64,000 nt of DNA from Roseivirga sp. (GCA_021404565.1 JAAWWF010000010.1:62001-126000); one strand, 5' to 3'; counted from the stretch's first letter, positions 25,607 through 34,846 are shown. The notes: generated by a model from the sequence alone, not told the origin. Numbers and translations are program-made.

Positions 25607-26365
25607 ATGAAAACCTTAAAAACTCATTTTACCTTATTTTCAGCCGTACTTGCGATGATCGCATTTACTGGCTGTGGAAGCGATGACAGCGGAGATGACG
25701 GGACCACAACAACTGCTGAGCTGTCTATCGCTTTTGAAGCATTTGACACTGACAACACTACTATCTATCTCGATGGAGATGAGGTAGTCATTGAAACCAA
25801 CGGGCTACCCAATCACACCTCGCCCTATTGGTCGAGCACACACCCTTTATACGTAGCACCAACCGTGGCTACTGGTCTGGCTCCCGGTAACATAGACAAC
25901 TTTAATGGCTCGTATACACTACGTATTCCTGCCAACCCCACAAAGGCATCCAGCAGCTCACGCACGGGATTGGGTGCCATCGGTATTGCCGTGAGTGGCT
26001 CTGTAATTTATAATGATGAGGAAGGTCCCAATGTGCCGCTCGATAATGCTGCACCTTCGCTGGACTATACCGGAGCTCATACCGGACCCCAAAGTTATCA
26101 CTACCACCTGGAGCCAAAGGCCTGGTCAAATGATGACGATGTGCTGATTGGTGTAATTTCAGATGGATTCTTTCTATTTGGCAGAAAATGTAACGCTACA
26201 GGCACTTACCCAACAGATCTGGATGTATCGGGAGGACATAGCAGCACTACACAGTATCATACGGATGCTGTTTATCACTACCACATTCAAAATGAGCTGT
26301 ACCTGAACACGTATTACATTCTTTTCCCGGGAGATTACCAGGGAACACCCAATTCCATCAATTAA
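25607..26365 (+). CDS. YHYH-domain lipoprotein
   Basis: The 252-residue product has a lipoprotein signal peptide with lipobox AFTGC (Cys-23) followed by an acidic Ser/Asp/Thr stretch. The rest is a YHYH domain: SYHYHLEP (about residues 165-172) and VYHYHIQNELY (about 224-234), with WSSTHPLY and GAHTGPQ between them. The family is named for this motif and has no settled function; paired His residues near the surface would suit metal binding. It begins a three-gene operon with a MORN lipoprotein and a SCO copper chaperone, under an FNR-like box. Confidence 0.9.
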   Translation: MKTLKTHFTLFSAVLAMIAFTGCGSDDSGDDGTTTTAELSIAFEAFDTDNTTIYLDGDEVVIETNGLPNHTSPYWSSTHPLYVAPTVATGLAPGNIDNFNGSYTLRIPANPTKASSSSRTGLGAIGIAVSGSVIYNDEEGPNVPLDNAAPSLDYTGAHTGPQSYHYHLEPKAWSNDDDVLIGVISDGFFLFGRKCNATGTYPTDLDVSGGHSSTTQYHTDAVYHYHIQNELYLNTYYILFPGDYQGTPNSIN

Positions 26366-26371
26366 ATCCCG

Positions 26372-26950
26372 ATGAGGCACCTAATAACGATTCTGTTTTT
26401 TTTCTCTCTGTGCAGCTGTGGGTCCTTGGTTAAGGAGGCTTCGCAGTCTGCCATTGAGATAAACAAATCTGAGCTTACACTCAGAGCCAATGAAGGGCTT
26501 TTCTACTATAAGGAAAGTCCCTTCACCGGCACTGCCTTATCCTATATGACAGATGGTCGCATCATTGAGAGGGAGAGCTTTGTTAACGGAAAACGAAACG
26601 GCTTGCTGAAAAAATGGTATGCCGATGGTCAGCAGAGCTATCAGGCCAGCTACAAGAATGGCAGACTGCATGGAACAGGTAATACCTGGTGGCCGAATGG
26701 ACAAATGAGAACGGCCTCTAACTATGTAGAGGGCACTACACATGGCAAACAGTTACAGTGGTATCAGAGCGGTGTACTGTTTAAAGAAATCAACCTGATT
26801 GACGGTAAAGAACAGGGTCTGCAAAGAGCCTGGCGCGAAAACGGAAAAATCTACAACAATTACGAGGCCAAAAATGGCGGAATTTTCGGACTCAAACGAT
26901 CAAAACTTTGTTTTGAATTAAGCGAAGAGGAGGTACAATATGCGGACTAA
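26372..26950 (+). CDS. MORN/YwqK-type repeat lipoprotein
   Basis: The 192-residue product has a short signal peptide with lipobox SLCSC (Cys-16). It then contains about five MORN-variant repeats of the form Gxx-x-x-WYxxGQxxxxxxYKNGRLHG (for example KWYADGQQSY, TWWPNGQMRT, QWYQSGVLF, AWRENGKIY), the pattern often annotated as toxin-antitoxin system YwqK family antitoxin although most are envelope proteins. No toxin gene is adjacent. The stop lies 11 bases inside the SCO gene, which supports co-translation. Confidence 0.88.
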   Translation: MRHLITILFFFSLCSCGSLVKEASQSAIEINKSELTLRANEGLFYYKESPFTGTALSYMTDGRIIERESFVNGKRNGLLKKWYADGQQSYQASYKNGRLHGTGNTWWPNGQMRTASNYVEGTTHGKQLQWYQSGVLFKEINLIDGKEQGLQRAWRENGKIYNNYEAKNGGIFGLKRSKLCFELSEEEVQYAD

Positions 26951-27605
26951 ATACCTTACCCCATTACTATTGCTACTGGTTGTTTCCTGCAGCAAACCAG
27001 GAGAAAATCAAGCGCAAAACAGCCGGGTGGAGACCCTACCCTTTTATAAGGAAGCTACCTTTACACCTGACTGGCTGGAGCCGGACAGTGAAGAACTGCA
27101 AGACTATCATAAAATACCGGCTTTTAATCTGATCAATCAGTTGGGAGATACGGTAACTGAGGCGAGCCTGACCGGAAAGATTTACGTATCCGATTTCTTC
27201 TTTACCACCTGTCCGGGCATTTGCCCCAAAATGACAACGAATATGGGACTCTTGCAGGAGGAGTTTCTGGAAGATGACGATATCATGCTGCTCTCCCACT
27301 CGGTGACTCCTGAGATTGACAATGTGATCATGCTGCAAAACTATGCGGAAGCCAAGGGTGTCAAGGCAGAGAAATGGCACTTGCTTACAGGTGATCGTAA
27401 AACGATCTACGACCTGGGCCGCAAGTCCTACTTTGTAGAAGAGGACCAGGGCGTAGATAAAACAGAAGATGAATTTCTGCATACCGAAAACTTTGTTCTG
27501 ATTGACCAGAACCGGCATATCCGAGGGATTTACAATGGACTCAATAAAGCATCGGTAAGTCAATTAATAGCCGACATCAAGACGCTTAAGAAAGAAATAC
27601 TCTAG
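26940..27605 (+). CDS. SCO1/SenC-family copper chaperone lipoprotein
   Basis: The 221-residue product has a lipobox VVSC (Cys-17) and a thioredoxin fold with the Cu-binding TTCPGICPKMT (Cys-91 and Cys-95) and the distal His-181 in EFLHTENF. SCO proteins deliver copper to, or keep reduced, the copper sites of haem-copper oxidases. Here it is not next to a cytochrome aa3 operon but is cotranscribed with YHYH and MORN lipoproteins behind an FNR-like box like that of the cbb3 operon. This makes the CuB site of cbb3 the most likely client; that link is inference. Confidence 0.95.
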   Translation: MRTKYLTPLLLLLVVSCSKPGENQAQNSRVETLPFYKEATFTPDWLEPDSEELQDYHKIPAFNLINQLGDTVTEASLTGKIYVSDFFFTTCPGICPKMTTNMGLLQEEFLEDDDIMLLSHSVTPEIDNVIMLQNYAEAKGVKAEKWHLLTGDRKTIYDLGRKSYFVEEDQGVDKTEDEFLHTENFVLIDQNRHIRGIYNGLNKASVSQLIADIKTLKKEIL

Positions 27606-27707
27606 TTTCCAATCAAGCCTCAATCACATAGAGCGTTGGCTCAAATTCTCCCTTGAAACTGAAAAAAACGGCCCTTTCAAAAAAAGGGTATTTTTTTTGA
27701 ACTATTA

Positions 27708-27719
27708 TTGTATATACAA
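27708..27719. promoter_or_regulatory. MarR operator candidate
   Basis: TTGTATATACAA is a perfect 12-base palindrome 18 bases before the MarR start, so binding would cover the promoter and give autoregulation. The flanks are AT-rich (run of eight T at 27691-27698). Confidence 0.5.
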
Positions 27720-27736
27720 ATGTTGTTAACACAATT

Positions 27737-28159
27737 ATGAGCAAGAAGATTTATTTCAGCACGATTCATCAGATCATTAAGACGGGTCATTGGATTACCG
27801 ATAGTGTCTCTTCGGAGCTCAAACCTTTTGATATATCAGAACCTCAGTACAATGTACTTCGCACTCTGAATAGTCAGCAACACCAGCCGCTGACTGTAGA
27901 ACAGATAGGGAAGCAAATGATTCAGAGGTCGAGTAACGTAACCCGGATAATAGATAAGTTGCTCGGCAAAGGTCTGGTGAGCCGTAAGGAATGCCCCAGC
28001 AACAGGAGAAAAATGGATATCATGATTACTCCGGAGGGTCGCAACTTTCTAAGAGAGTTGGATGTAAAACTCGCACAATGGCATAGTCCCTTGCTTAATA
28101 AACTTACCGATGAGGAGCTTCAAACACTGACACGACTCATCAGGAAATTGAGAAAATAA
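27737..28159 (+). CDS. MarR-family transcriptional regulator
   Basis: The 140-residue winged-helix protein has the MarR dimerisation helix (KIYFSTIHQIIKTGHWITDSV), the recognition region IGKQMIQRSSNVTRIIDKLLGKGLVSR (about 58-84) and the wing CPSNRRKMDIMITPEG. A Cys in the wing region is the only Cys, so a redox switch is possible but not shown. A perfect palindrome lies in its promoter. The reductase gene follows after 9 bases, so oxidative or quinone stress is a plausible signal. Confidence 0.92.
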   Translation: MSKKIYFSTIHQIIKTGHWITDSVSSELKPFDISEPQYNVLRTLNSQQHQPLTVEQIGKQMIQRSSNVTRIIDKLLGKGLVSRKECPSNRRKMDIMITPEGRNFLRELDVKLAQWHSPLLNKLTDEELQTLTRLIRKLRK

Positions 28160-28168
28160 CAAACAACA

Positions 28169-28717
28169 ATGAATATACTAGCATTTGGAGCCAGCTCAAG
28201 CAGCACCTCCATCAACCAAAAACTGGCAGTTTATACTGCACAGCAAATTGAAAACAGCACTGTAACCGTGGCCGATCTCAACGATTTCGAGATGCCGATC
28301 TACAGTTCTGATCGAGAAAAGGCAGGAGGTATTCCCCAACTGGCCAGTCAATTCAAAAATCTGATTACCCAGGCAGATGGCATTGTGATCTCTTTTGCCG
28401 AACACAATGGTAGCTACACTGCAGCTTTCAAAAATCTGTACGATTGGGTCAGTCGACTTGAAGGTAAAGTCTGGCAAGGCAAACCTGTACTCCTTATGGC
28501 CACCTCTCCCGGAGGACGTGGCGGGCAGACTGTGCTCAAGCAGGCAGTTGTCTCCTTCCCTTTTATGGGAGCAGATGTAGCTTCAGAATTCTCTCTACCT
28601 TCTTTCCATAAGAACTTCGATAGCGAAAGTGGTATCACTGATCAAACACTAAAAGTTCAGTTTGAGGAAGCTTTGCAAGCTTTTAAGGTCACCCTGCCTA
28701 TCAACTTAACGCACTAA
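28169..28717 (+). CDS. NADPH-dependent FMN reductase (flavodoxin-fold)
   Basis: The 182-residue protein has the FMN reductase fold: ILAFGASSSSTSINQKLA (phosphate-binding loop, residues 3-20), DLNDFEMPIYSSDRE, ISFAEHNGSYTAAFKNLYDW and LLMATSPGGRGG. It should reduce FMN or quinones with NAD(P)H. It is probably a target of the MarR regulator upstream. Its 3' end overlaps the convergent hydrolase gene by 12 bases. Confidence 0.9.
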   Translation: MNILAFGASSSSTSINQKLAVYTAQQIENSTVTVADLNDFEMPIYSSDREKAGGIPQLASQFKNLITQADGIVISFAEHNGSYTAAFKNLYDWVSRLEGKVWQGKPVLLMATSPGGRGGQTVLKQAVVSFPFMGADVASEFSLPSFHKNFDSESGITDQTLKVQFEEALQAFKVTLPINLTH

Positions 28718-29683
28718 AAAGTCTAATACAGCTTTTGAATAGGCTGCTCTCTGTTCGATAAAGGGAAAATGGCCGGCCTTTTTGATCACAACCAATTCTG
28801 AAGACTTGACCCGACCCACGATTTTGTCGGTATATATGGTATTGGCCGGTTCGGTTTCACCATAGATCATCAATGTGGGACAGGTGATTCTCTCCATCTC
28901 GGGGTAAAGATTAAAGCTGGCCATATCAGGTCGTAGCATTGCATACACCTGATTGCGTTTCATAAAATCTATCGGTACATAAAGCTTGAGACTATCCAGG
29001 TTGGCCCTATCATACATCTGGGGCCTGAAGGATTGTAATAACAACTTCCTGACAGCCTCCCGTGGATCTTCAGCACCCAATGCCCCGGAGGCCAGCAGTG
29101 CTTCCCGCTCCCTGGTTTCTTCCGGAGTTACGCGCTTACCAATCTCGGATGTTTCCGTTTCCCAGTCCTTCACACTGGGTGCCATAGAGCCGCTCAAAAT
29201 CAAGTGGTCGAGATTTCCTGCGTATTTGATGGCATACTTCATACTGATCAAACCACCCCAACTATGGCCAAGGAGATTGATTTTCTTAAATCCGAATTTC
29301 TTCCTGAGCTGTTCAATATCCTCAACAAAACCGGCAAGGTTCATAAATGCCGAATCAACTTCTATGGAAGATCTGCCGGCAGCGCGTTGATCGTAGAAGA
29401 AGAGCTGATATTCTTTGGCCAGCTCATCGAGGTGGGGAATAAAGTAGGAATGATCCATGACCGGTCCACCATGTACCATAACAATGGCTTTTCTCTGCCA
29501 GACAGAGAGTGAATCTTTGCCCAGCGCATAGCGCTTGTAATACAACTCAGAGCCATTGACTTCAATACTGCCATCAATGGTAAACAGCTTATCTGGTTCA
29601 CTTTGGCATGCTGTCAGCAAACACACCAGCCCCCAAAGGCATAGACCAAAGCGTGATGTTCTAGCCACCAACTCTTTTTGCAT
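28706..29683 (-). CDS. alpha/beta hydrolase lipoprotein, proline iminopeptidase-like
   Basis: From ATG 29683 the product is 325 residues with a lipobox LLTAC (about Cys-26). It shows the S33 pattern: oxyanion HGGPVMDHS, FYDQRAAGRSS, nucleophile GHSWGG, and the catalytic His in KKAGHFPFIEQ. The acid position reads IYGETEP, with Glu where most members have Asp. It is expected to act on short peptides or esters at the envelope. The start overlaps the end of the SUI1 gene by about 23 bases. Confidence 0.82.
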   Translation of the reverse strand: MQKELVARTSRFGLCLWGLVCLLTACQSEPDKLFTIDGSIEVNGSELYYKRYALGKDSLSVWQRKAIVMVHGGPVMDHSYFIPHLDELAKEYQLFFYDQRAAGRSSIEVDSAFMNLAGFVEDIEQLRKKFGFKKINLLGHSWGGLISMKYAIKYAGNLDHLILSGSMAPSVKDWETETSEIGKRVTPEETREREALLASGALGAEDPREAVRKLLLQSFRPQMYDRANLDSLKLYVPIDFMKRNQVYAMLRPDMASFNLYPEMERITCPTLMIYGETEPANTIYTDKIVGRVKSSELVVIKKAGHFPFIEQRAAYSKAVLDFLVR

Positions 29684-30014
29684 TATAGCCTTCGGCAGTA
29701 AGTAGCTGTAAGATTTTATCCCTGAAATCACCCTGGATCAGAATCTCTCCATTCTTGGCAGAGCCTCCTACACCACACTTCGACTTCAGCAGTTTCCCCA
29801 AGCCTTTGAGGTCATCTTCTGCACCAACGAACCCTTCGATCAAGGTCACCTGTTTGCCTCCGCGGCTCTTTTTATCGAGCATTACTTTCAGTCGCTGTTC
29901 TGAGGCGGGCAGCGTTTCTTCTTCAAAATCATCATCGTTTTGGTAGCTGTAGTCGTTGTTGGTAGAATAGACCACTCCCGATCTGCCTCGATCTCTTTTG
30001 TTCTTCTTTGCCAT
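29661..30014 (-). CDS. SUI1/YciH-family translation initiation factor
   Basis: The 117-residue protein is an eIF1-like factor: a basic and then acidic N-terminus ([17 protein letters not shown]) and the SUI1 fold with [38 protein letters not shown] and a C-terminal NAKRVGG. Bacterial YciH proteins bind the small ribosomal subunit and influence start-site fidelity. The gene is alone apart from the overlap with the hydrolase. Confidence 0.94.
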   Translation of the reverse strand: MAKKNKRDRGRSGVVYSTNNDYSYQNDDDFEEETLPASEQRLKVMLDKKSRGGKQVTLIEGFVGAEDDLKGLGKLLKSKCGVGGSAKNGEILIQGDFRDKILQLLTAEGYNAKRVGG

Positions 30015-30126
30015 TAGCCAAAGCTAAGAAAGACCAGTCAAATGCTATCTATGACCCGATCATCTTTTTAAGAATGTATCAAGCGCCTCAACACCTCAAC
30101 ACTCAAATATTTCAATACTTGATCAC

Positions 30127-32382
30127 CTATACCCGATCCACAGGCAGTCTGCGCATGCGCTTGCCGGTAGCAGCAAAAATAGCGTTGCAGATAGCGGGTG
30201 CAAAAGGCGGCACTGGCGGCTCCCCCACTCCTGTAGGCGCTGCCTCACTTTTAACAATATGCACCTGTACGTCCTTCGGAGACTGATTCATTCTGGTGAG
30301 CTTATAGTCGTTGAAGTTGCTCTCTTTTACCTTGCCCTTTTCTATGCTCAATTTCGTATACAAAGCCAGACTGGTACCAAAAACAGCTCCCCCTTCAAAT
30401 TGTGCTCTGATTCTCTCAGGATTTACAGCCACACCACAATCCACTGCATAGTGTACCTCAGGAATAGTCACCCTGCCATCTGATTCTACTTTTACCCTCA
30501 CCACACAGGCTACATAGGTAAGGAAGCTTCTGTGGGCAGCAATGCCCATACCCTCTCCGGCAGGAAGTCTTTTGCCCCAACCACTCTTTTCCGCAGCGAG
30601 CTCAATTACATTGCGTAAACGTCCCGTTTGACAAGTGTAACTGTCGGTCGCTTCTCCGTAATTCCAAAACTGAGGAGAACGTTTGGTGAAGTCTATCGTC
30701 CGATCCGCCCCCAGTAAATCCAGCAGGTTGTCTTTGGGGTCCATTTTACGAGCATGGGCAATTTCATCGAGGAAAGAGCCAACACCGAAGCCATGGTTGA
30801 TATTGGCAACAGAACGCAGCCAGCCAATTCTTACCCCGGCAGGTTCGGCCGTACCCACTTCCATTTTAAGGTTGGGAATATCATAGGGAAAATCTTCGAA
30901 GCCCTGTCCGGCTTCCGCTCCTGACATTTGTTTGGCTTCCAGGTTGTCAGTGCCTGAAATGCTCGGAAAAGCAGACTGATGGTTCCAGGAAGTCACTTTG
31001 TTATTGGAGTCAATCGTAGCCCTGAGTCTTTGAGCACTCTGAGCATGATAGAAGCTATGGTGAATGTCGTCTTCACGGGTCCAGGTGAGTTTTACAGGAC
31101 AGCCACAGGCTTTCGATACGACAGCCGCCTCTGCCACAAAATCCGGCTTGGCTTTACGCCCGAAGCCACCACCCAGCAGTGTAACGTTCAGCTTTACCTT
31201 ATCGGGGCTCATGCCCACAATACCGGCTACTGTACCCCTGGCCCATTGAGGAGATTGGGTAGGTGCCCAAACCTCACAACTATCCGCCCGTACATCTGCC
31301 AATGCCACGGGAGGTTCCATAGGAGTATGCGCATAGTGCGGAATAAAATAGCTGGCCTCTACCTTCGTTTGGTCAGTCGGTATGTCTCCCACGTTGATTC
31401 TCACGTTAGTCGTGTCATCAAAACCCGCCAACATTTGTTCCTGGCTTTTTACTGCATTGTAATTGCCGTTTACTCCCTCATCCCATTCTATCTTGAGCTT
31501 CTCTCTTCCTTTTATGGCAGCCCAGGTGCTCGTAGCTACCACGGCAATTCCTCCAAGAGGTCGGGCAAAGCCTCCCGGAGCACCGGGAGAATTCAGTTTC
31601 ACCGTCTTTTCCACTCCGGGAATTTTCAAGGCCTCCGTATCATCAAAGGACTTTACCTTACCACCATATACCGGGCAACGGGCTATTACAGCATATCGCA
31701 TCCCTTCTATTTTCTGATCAATGCCATAGCCTGCCTTGCCGCTGACAATATCTTCTATATCAGCAGATGGAATCTTCTTGCCTATCATGTTGAAATCAGC
31801 CGTTTTCTTGAGCTTCACCGCAGCCCCAGCGGGCACCTTCAGGGTGGAAGCTGTCTCGACCAGATCACCAAAGCCAATTTCTCTCTGGGTGTTTTTTTCT
31901 TTGACCAGGCCTTGTTCAGCCGATACGCTGGCCACACTCACTCCCCATTTTTGAGCTGCTGCGGTCTCCAGCATCTGCCTGGCCGTAGCACCCATTCTAC
32001 GCATGCTCATATAGAAGGTGCGCACACTTTTGGATCCATCCGTACTCTGGTCTCCATACTTACGGTCTCCTTCTGCCTGGATTACTTCTACCTGCTGCCA
32101 ATCGGCCTCCAGCTCATCGGCAATGATTCCAGCCATGGTAGATTTAGAGCCCTGCCCCATCTCAGATCTTGAAACAATTAGCTTCACCTTTCCGCTCTTC
32201 TCTATCACTATATGCACATTAGGCGCAAAGGTCTCAACATATTCTTCGGCCTCCTGCCCTACCAGCCTATTTACAGAAGCCAGACTGAGCACCAACCCGG
32301 TGACACTGAAGGTTCCGAGCTTGAGAAAAGTGCGTCTTTCAATGGATTCACTTATAGGTGGGGTGTATACTTCTGAGATCAT
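30127..32382 (-). CDS. Tat-exported molybdopterin oxidoreductase, IorB-like, xanthine dehydrogenase family
   Basis: I start at ATG 32382, giving 751 residues (a Met at 32430 adds 16). [21 protein letters not shown] (residues 11-31) is a Tat signal, so the enzyme should act in the periplasm. Two molybdopterin-binding halves follow, with [24 protein letters not shown] and the C-terminal [22 protein letters not shown]; the catalytic-loop Glu of the family sits in GVGEP. Members oxidise aldehydes or N-heterocycles and normally need a [2Fe-2S] small subunit (IorA). None is adjacent on either side, so this copy is an orphan here. Confidence 0.86.
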   Translation of the reverse strand: MISEVYTPPISESIERRTFLKLGTFSVTGLVLSLASVNRLVGQEAEEYVETFAPNVHIVIEKSGKVKLIVSRSEMGQGSKSTMAGIIADELEADWQQVEVIQAEGDRKYGDQSTDGSKSVRTFYMSMRRMGATARQMLETAAAQKWGVSVASVSAEQGLVKEKNTQREIGFGDLVETASTLKVPAGAAVKLKKTADFNMIGKKIPSADIEDIVSGKAGYGIDQKIEGMRYAVIARCPVYGGKVKSFDDTEALKIPGVEKTVKLNSPGAPGGFARPLGGIAVVATSTWAAIKGREKLKIEWDEGVNGNYNAVKSQEQMLAGFDDTTNVRINVGDIPTDQTKVEASYFIPHYAHTPMEPPVALADVRADSCEVWAPTQSPQWARGTVAGIVGMSPDKVKLNVTLLGGGFGRKAKPDFVAEAAVVSKACGCPVKLTWTREDDIHHSFYHAQSAQRLRATIDSNNKVTSWNHQSAFPSISGTDNLEAKQMSGAEAGQGFEDFPYDIPNLKMEVGTAEPAGVRIGWLRSVANINHGFGVGSFLDEIAHARKMDPKDNLLDLLGADRTIDFTKRSPQFWNYGEATDSYTCQTGRLRNVIELAAEKSGWGKRLPAGEGMGIAAHRSFLTYVACVVRVKVESDGRVTIPEVHYAVDCGVAVNPERIRAQFEGGAVFGTSLALYTKLSIEKGKVKESNFNDYKLTRMNQSPKDVQVHIVKSEAAPTGVGEPPVPPFAPAICNAIFAATGKRMRRLPVDRV

Positions 32383-32753
32383 ATCGGTTTTTGATTTTCC
32401 TAAGCAGAATGTACGCAACTTCGTCCCCATGGATGTGCGAAGGGGATTAAAACACTTACTGAACTATAATTCTGTTAATTAAAAAGGAGAATAGACCGGT
32501 AAGAGCTGGTCTTAGCGAGACGTTAAGATCGGGGAGGTGTTGCAATGCGTTGATAGTCTTAGCAAGACGTTAAGACAGGTTAGAGGCCTGCGATCGGATT
32601 GATATGCGTTCAGCCTCGCACCCCATCTGTCCATTTTCAGAACATTCTTGAAGTTAAACGCTCGACAAAACCAGCCAGTTTACCGGGTATGAGTCATTTT
32701 TCTTAACAGGCATAGTTTCTGATGCTTCGTTGATACAACAGTCAAAAAAACTC
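32383..32753. other. intergenic region with direct repeats
   Basis: A 371-base spacer between the divergent oxidoreductase and ankyrin genes. It holds two 20-base direct repeats (32509 and 32556, listed separately), TGCAATGCGTT (32541) and GATATGCGTT (32600) words, and presumably both promoters. I see no gene in it. Confidence 0.5.
32509..32576. repeat. pair of direct repeats, GTCTTAGC(G/A)AGACGTTAAGA
   Basis: Copies at 32509-32528 and 32556-32575 differ at one base and are spaced 47 bases apart start to start. Each unit is itself partly palindromic (GTCTTA..TAAGAC in the second). Confidence 0.6.
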
Positions 32754-33869
32754 ATGAAAACATTCACTACCATGAAACCGGTCATCTTCGCTATGATCGG
32801 CATTTTAAGTTTAAGCCTGAGTTCAGAATTTGAAAACCGGAGTTGGCGAATAGAAAGCCTTAGCATAGATATTCAGGATTGTAGTGAATTGGTAAAGGCC
32901 GCCAGAGATGGAGATTATGACCTTGTCAACTCACTACTGGAAGATGGTGCGGATCCTAACTGCTCTTACAGTGTCAGAAACGGCCCGAGAACCGCCCTCA
33001 ATGCAGCTGCCAGATATGGAGAAATCGAGGTTGCCAGGCTACTGATAGACAAAGGGGCAAACGTGAACTTTCATGCCAAGGGAGATGCTACGCCTTTGAT
33101 TGCGGCCAGTCGCGAAGGAGATTTGGCAATGGTCACCCTGCTCCTGAAAAATCAGGCTGATGCTGATAAGACTGTAAGAGGTGATGGATCTCCCCTGATT
33201 TCAGCTGTACACAGCGGGAATAAACGCATCGTAGAATTGCTTTTGGAATATGGAGCTGATCCTGATAAGAAAGTAAGAGGAGATGGCAGCCCCATAATCG
33301 CTGCCACCAATTTAAGAGATACAGACATCCTTGATTTACTGCTGGAGGCAGGAGCGGATGTTGACGAAGGTGTACCAGGGGATGGTAATGCTTTGATCTC
33401 TGCCACTCAGAGTAACAATTTAAGGCTCGTAGAAAAGCTATTGGCCGCTGGTGCCGATGCCAATCAACCGACTCAGGGAGATGGTAGTCCTTTAATCCAT
33501 GCGAGTGGTAATGGCAACCTGGCTCTGGTTAAACTACTGGTGAAATATGGTGCGGATGCTGACAAAGGAGTGCGCGGAGATGGCAGTCCATTGATCGCAG
33601 CTGCCAGCAATGGTGAGCTAGAGGTGGTAGAATTTCTGGTAGCTGAGGGAGCTGATGTGGATAAAGAGGTAAGAGGTGATGAAACACCTTTGATTGCCGC
33701 AGCCTGGTCAGGTCACCTGGATGTGGTACAGTACCTGGTGGAAAACGGAGCTGACGTGAACAAAACTACCGTAGAAAGGGGTAGAGTAAGGTCAGCACTG
33801 CGTATGGCCGAAATGGAAGGTCACAGAAGAGTGATTTCTTACCTAAAGCAACAAGGGGCAAAAAGATAG
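32754..33869 (+). CDS. secreted ankyrin-repeat protein
   Basis: From ATG 32754 the product is 371 residues with a signal peptide (MKTFTTMKPVIFAMIGILSLSLSS). It contains about nine ankyrin repeats of 33 residues. The turn between helices is unusually uniform: VRGDGSPLI(S/A)A, VPGDGNALISA, QGDGSPLIHA and VRGDETPLIAA recur in place of the usual G.TPLH. The protein should be periplasmic and bind a partner protein. It runs alone, convergent with the usp gene. A bidirectional terminator follows. Confidence 0.9.
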   Translation: MKTFTTMKPVIFAMIGILSLSLSSEFENRSWRIESLSIDIQDCSELVKAARDGDYDLVNSLLEDGADPNCSYSVRNGPRTALNAAARYGEIEVARLLIDKGANVNFHAKGDATPLIAASREGDLAMVTLLLKNQADADKTVRGDGSPLISAVHSGNKRIVELLLEYGADPDKKVRGDGSPIIAATNLRDTDILDLLLEAGADVDEGVPGDGNALISATQSNNLRLVEKLLAAGADANQPTQGDGSPLIHASGNGNLALVKLLVKYGADADKGVRGDGSPLIAAASNGELEVVEFLVAEGADVDKEVRGDETPLIAAAWSGHLDVVQYLVENGADVNKTTVERGRVRSALRMAEMEGHRRVISYLKQQGAKR

Positions 33870-33878
33870 CCTATAAAA

Positions 33879-33907
33879 AAGGAGCCAGCGTTCAGGGCTG
33901 TCTCCTT
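33879..33907. terminator. bidirectional terminator
   Basis: AAGGAG (33879-33884) pairs with CTCCTT (33902-33907); inside, CAGC pairs with GCTG. An A-run precedes the stem, so it works best for the minus-strand usp/cco operon and less well for the ankyrin gene. Confidence 0.5.
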
Positions 33908-33933
33908 CATAATTCCTCCTCTATTTAATCTTC

Positions 33934-34785
33934 TTACTTTCTCATAGACAGCGTCCAGACCGGAACCTGAGAGTGGTTCACCAGATCTTCAGCAATACTA
34001 CCGCTGAGCAGGTGTAACAGGCCTGTTCTGCCGTGAGTACCGATGGCAATCAGGCAGGCTTTAATATCCTGGGCGAAGTAAATGATGCCATCTTCTTCAG
34101 TGGCGTCATTGTAGATGTTGGTAGTATAGTCAGTGAATTCATACTTATCTATGAATTTTGCGAATTCGTCTCTGATTTGTCTGTCGGTATGGAAATGATT
34201 CGGAGTATTTACCTTCACCAGATGTAAAGTAGCACCGGTCAGTTTTTGAATCTTTTTCAATTCCGCCACCATACGGGTTTGATCCTCCACCAGGTTGGTC
34301 GCAAAAACGATGTTTTTGATGCTATCCAGCCCTACAGCTGCTTTCACAGTGATGACAGGACATTTGGAGTAGCGTACCACCTTTTCCGTATTAGAGCCTA
34401 TCAACACTTCCTCCAGCCCGGAGCTGCCCTTGGTCCCCATCACCACCAGCTCTGCCCCACAACGGGCAATTTCTTTGGCAATACCCTTATAAGGATTACC
34501 AACTTCCACAGTGCCTGTCATAGACACTCCGTCAAACTCATCCTGATTGATCAGGTTGTTCAATTCCTCTTTGGCTCTTTCAAGCAAGTGAGCCATCAGC
34601 ACTGCATTCTCACCACTTCCCGCATTCACCTCTCCCACCGTGTTGAACGAATGCTGTCCCAGGCCTTCCAGGATATGTAAGACCATAATTTCTGTTTCTC
34701 CTGATTTACGAGCTATCTGAGCTGCAAATCGCAGGGCGTTGGCGGCCTGCTCTGAAAAATCGGTTGGTACTAAAATGGTTTTCAT
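33934..34785 (-). CDS. universal stress protein, two Usp domains
   Basis: The 283-residue protein has a full first Usp domain (MKTILVPTDFSEQAANALRF; VVMGTKGSSGLEEVLIGSNT) and a second with the later loop IGTHGRTGLLHLLSGSIAE near residue 250-268, so both may bind ATP. It lies 62 bases downstream of the cco cluster on the same strand and is probably its last gene or has its own promoter. Its role is not known; the position points to adaptation during microaerobic respiration. Confidence 0.92.
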   Translation of the reverse strand: MKTILVPTDFSEQAANALRFAAQIARKSGETEIMVLHILEGLGQHSFNTVGEVNAGSGENAVLMAHLLERAKEELNNLINQDEFDGVSMTGTVEVGNPYKGIAKEIARCGAELVVMGTKGSSGLEEVLIGSNTEKVVRYSKCPVITVKAAVGLDSIKNIVFATNLVEDQTRMVAELKKIQKLTGATLHLVKVNTPNHFHTDRQIRDEFAKFIDKYEFTDYTTNIYNDATEEDGIIYFAQDIKACLIAIGTHGRTGLLHLLSGSIAEDLVNHSQVPVWTLSMRK

Positions 34786-34846
34786 CGTCTTGTGGGTTAA
34801 AGTTAAAAGCTTGATTCACTTACTATGTTGCCGACCTTATCGACAA

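Noticed and set aside
26372-26950. Reading the MORN lipoprotein as the antitoxin of a toxin-antitoxin pair
   Set aside because: The YwqK antitoxin name is carried by many repeat lipoproteins; no toxin gene is adjacent and the protein is exported.
30979-32172. 397-codon open frame antisense to the molybdenum oxidoreductase
   Set aside because: It lies wholly opposite a gene with clear family motifs, has no signal of its own, and its composition (many His, Tyr, Arg, Ser) is typical of an antisense shadow.
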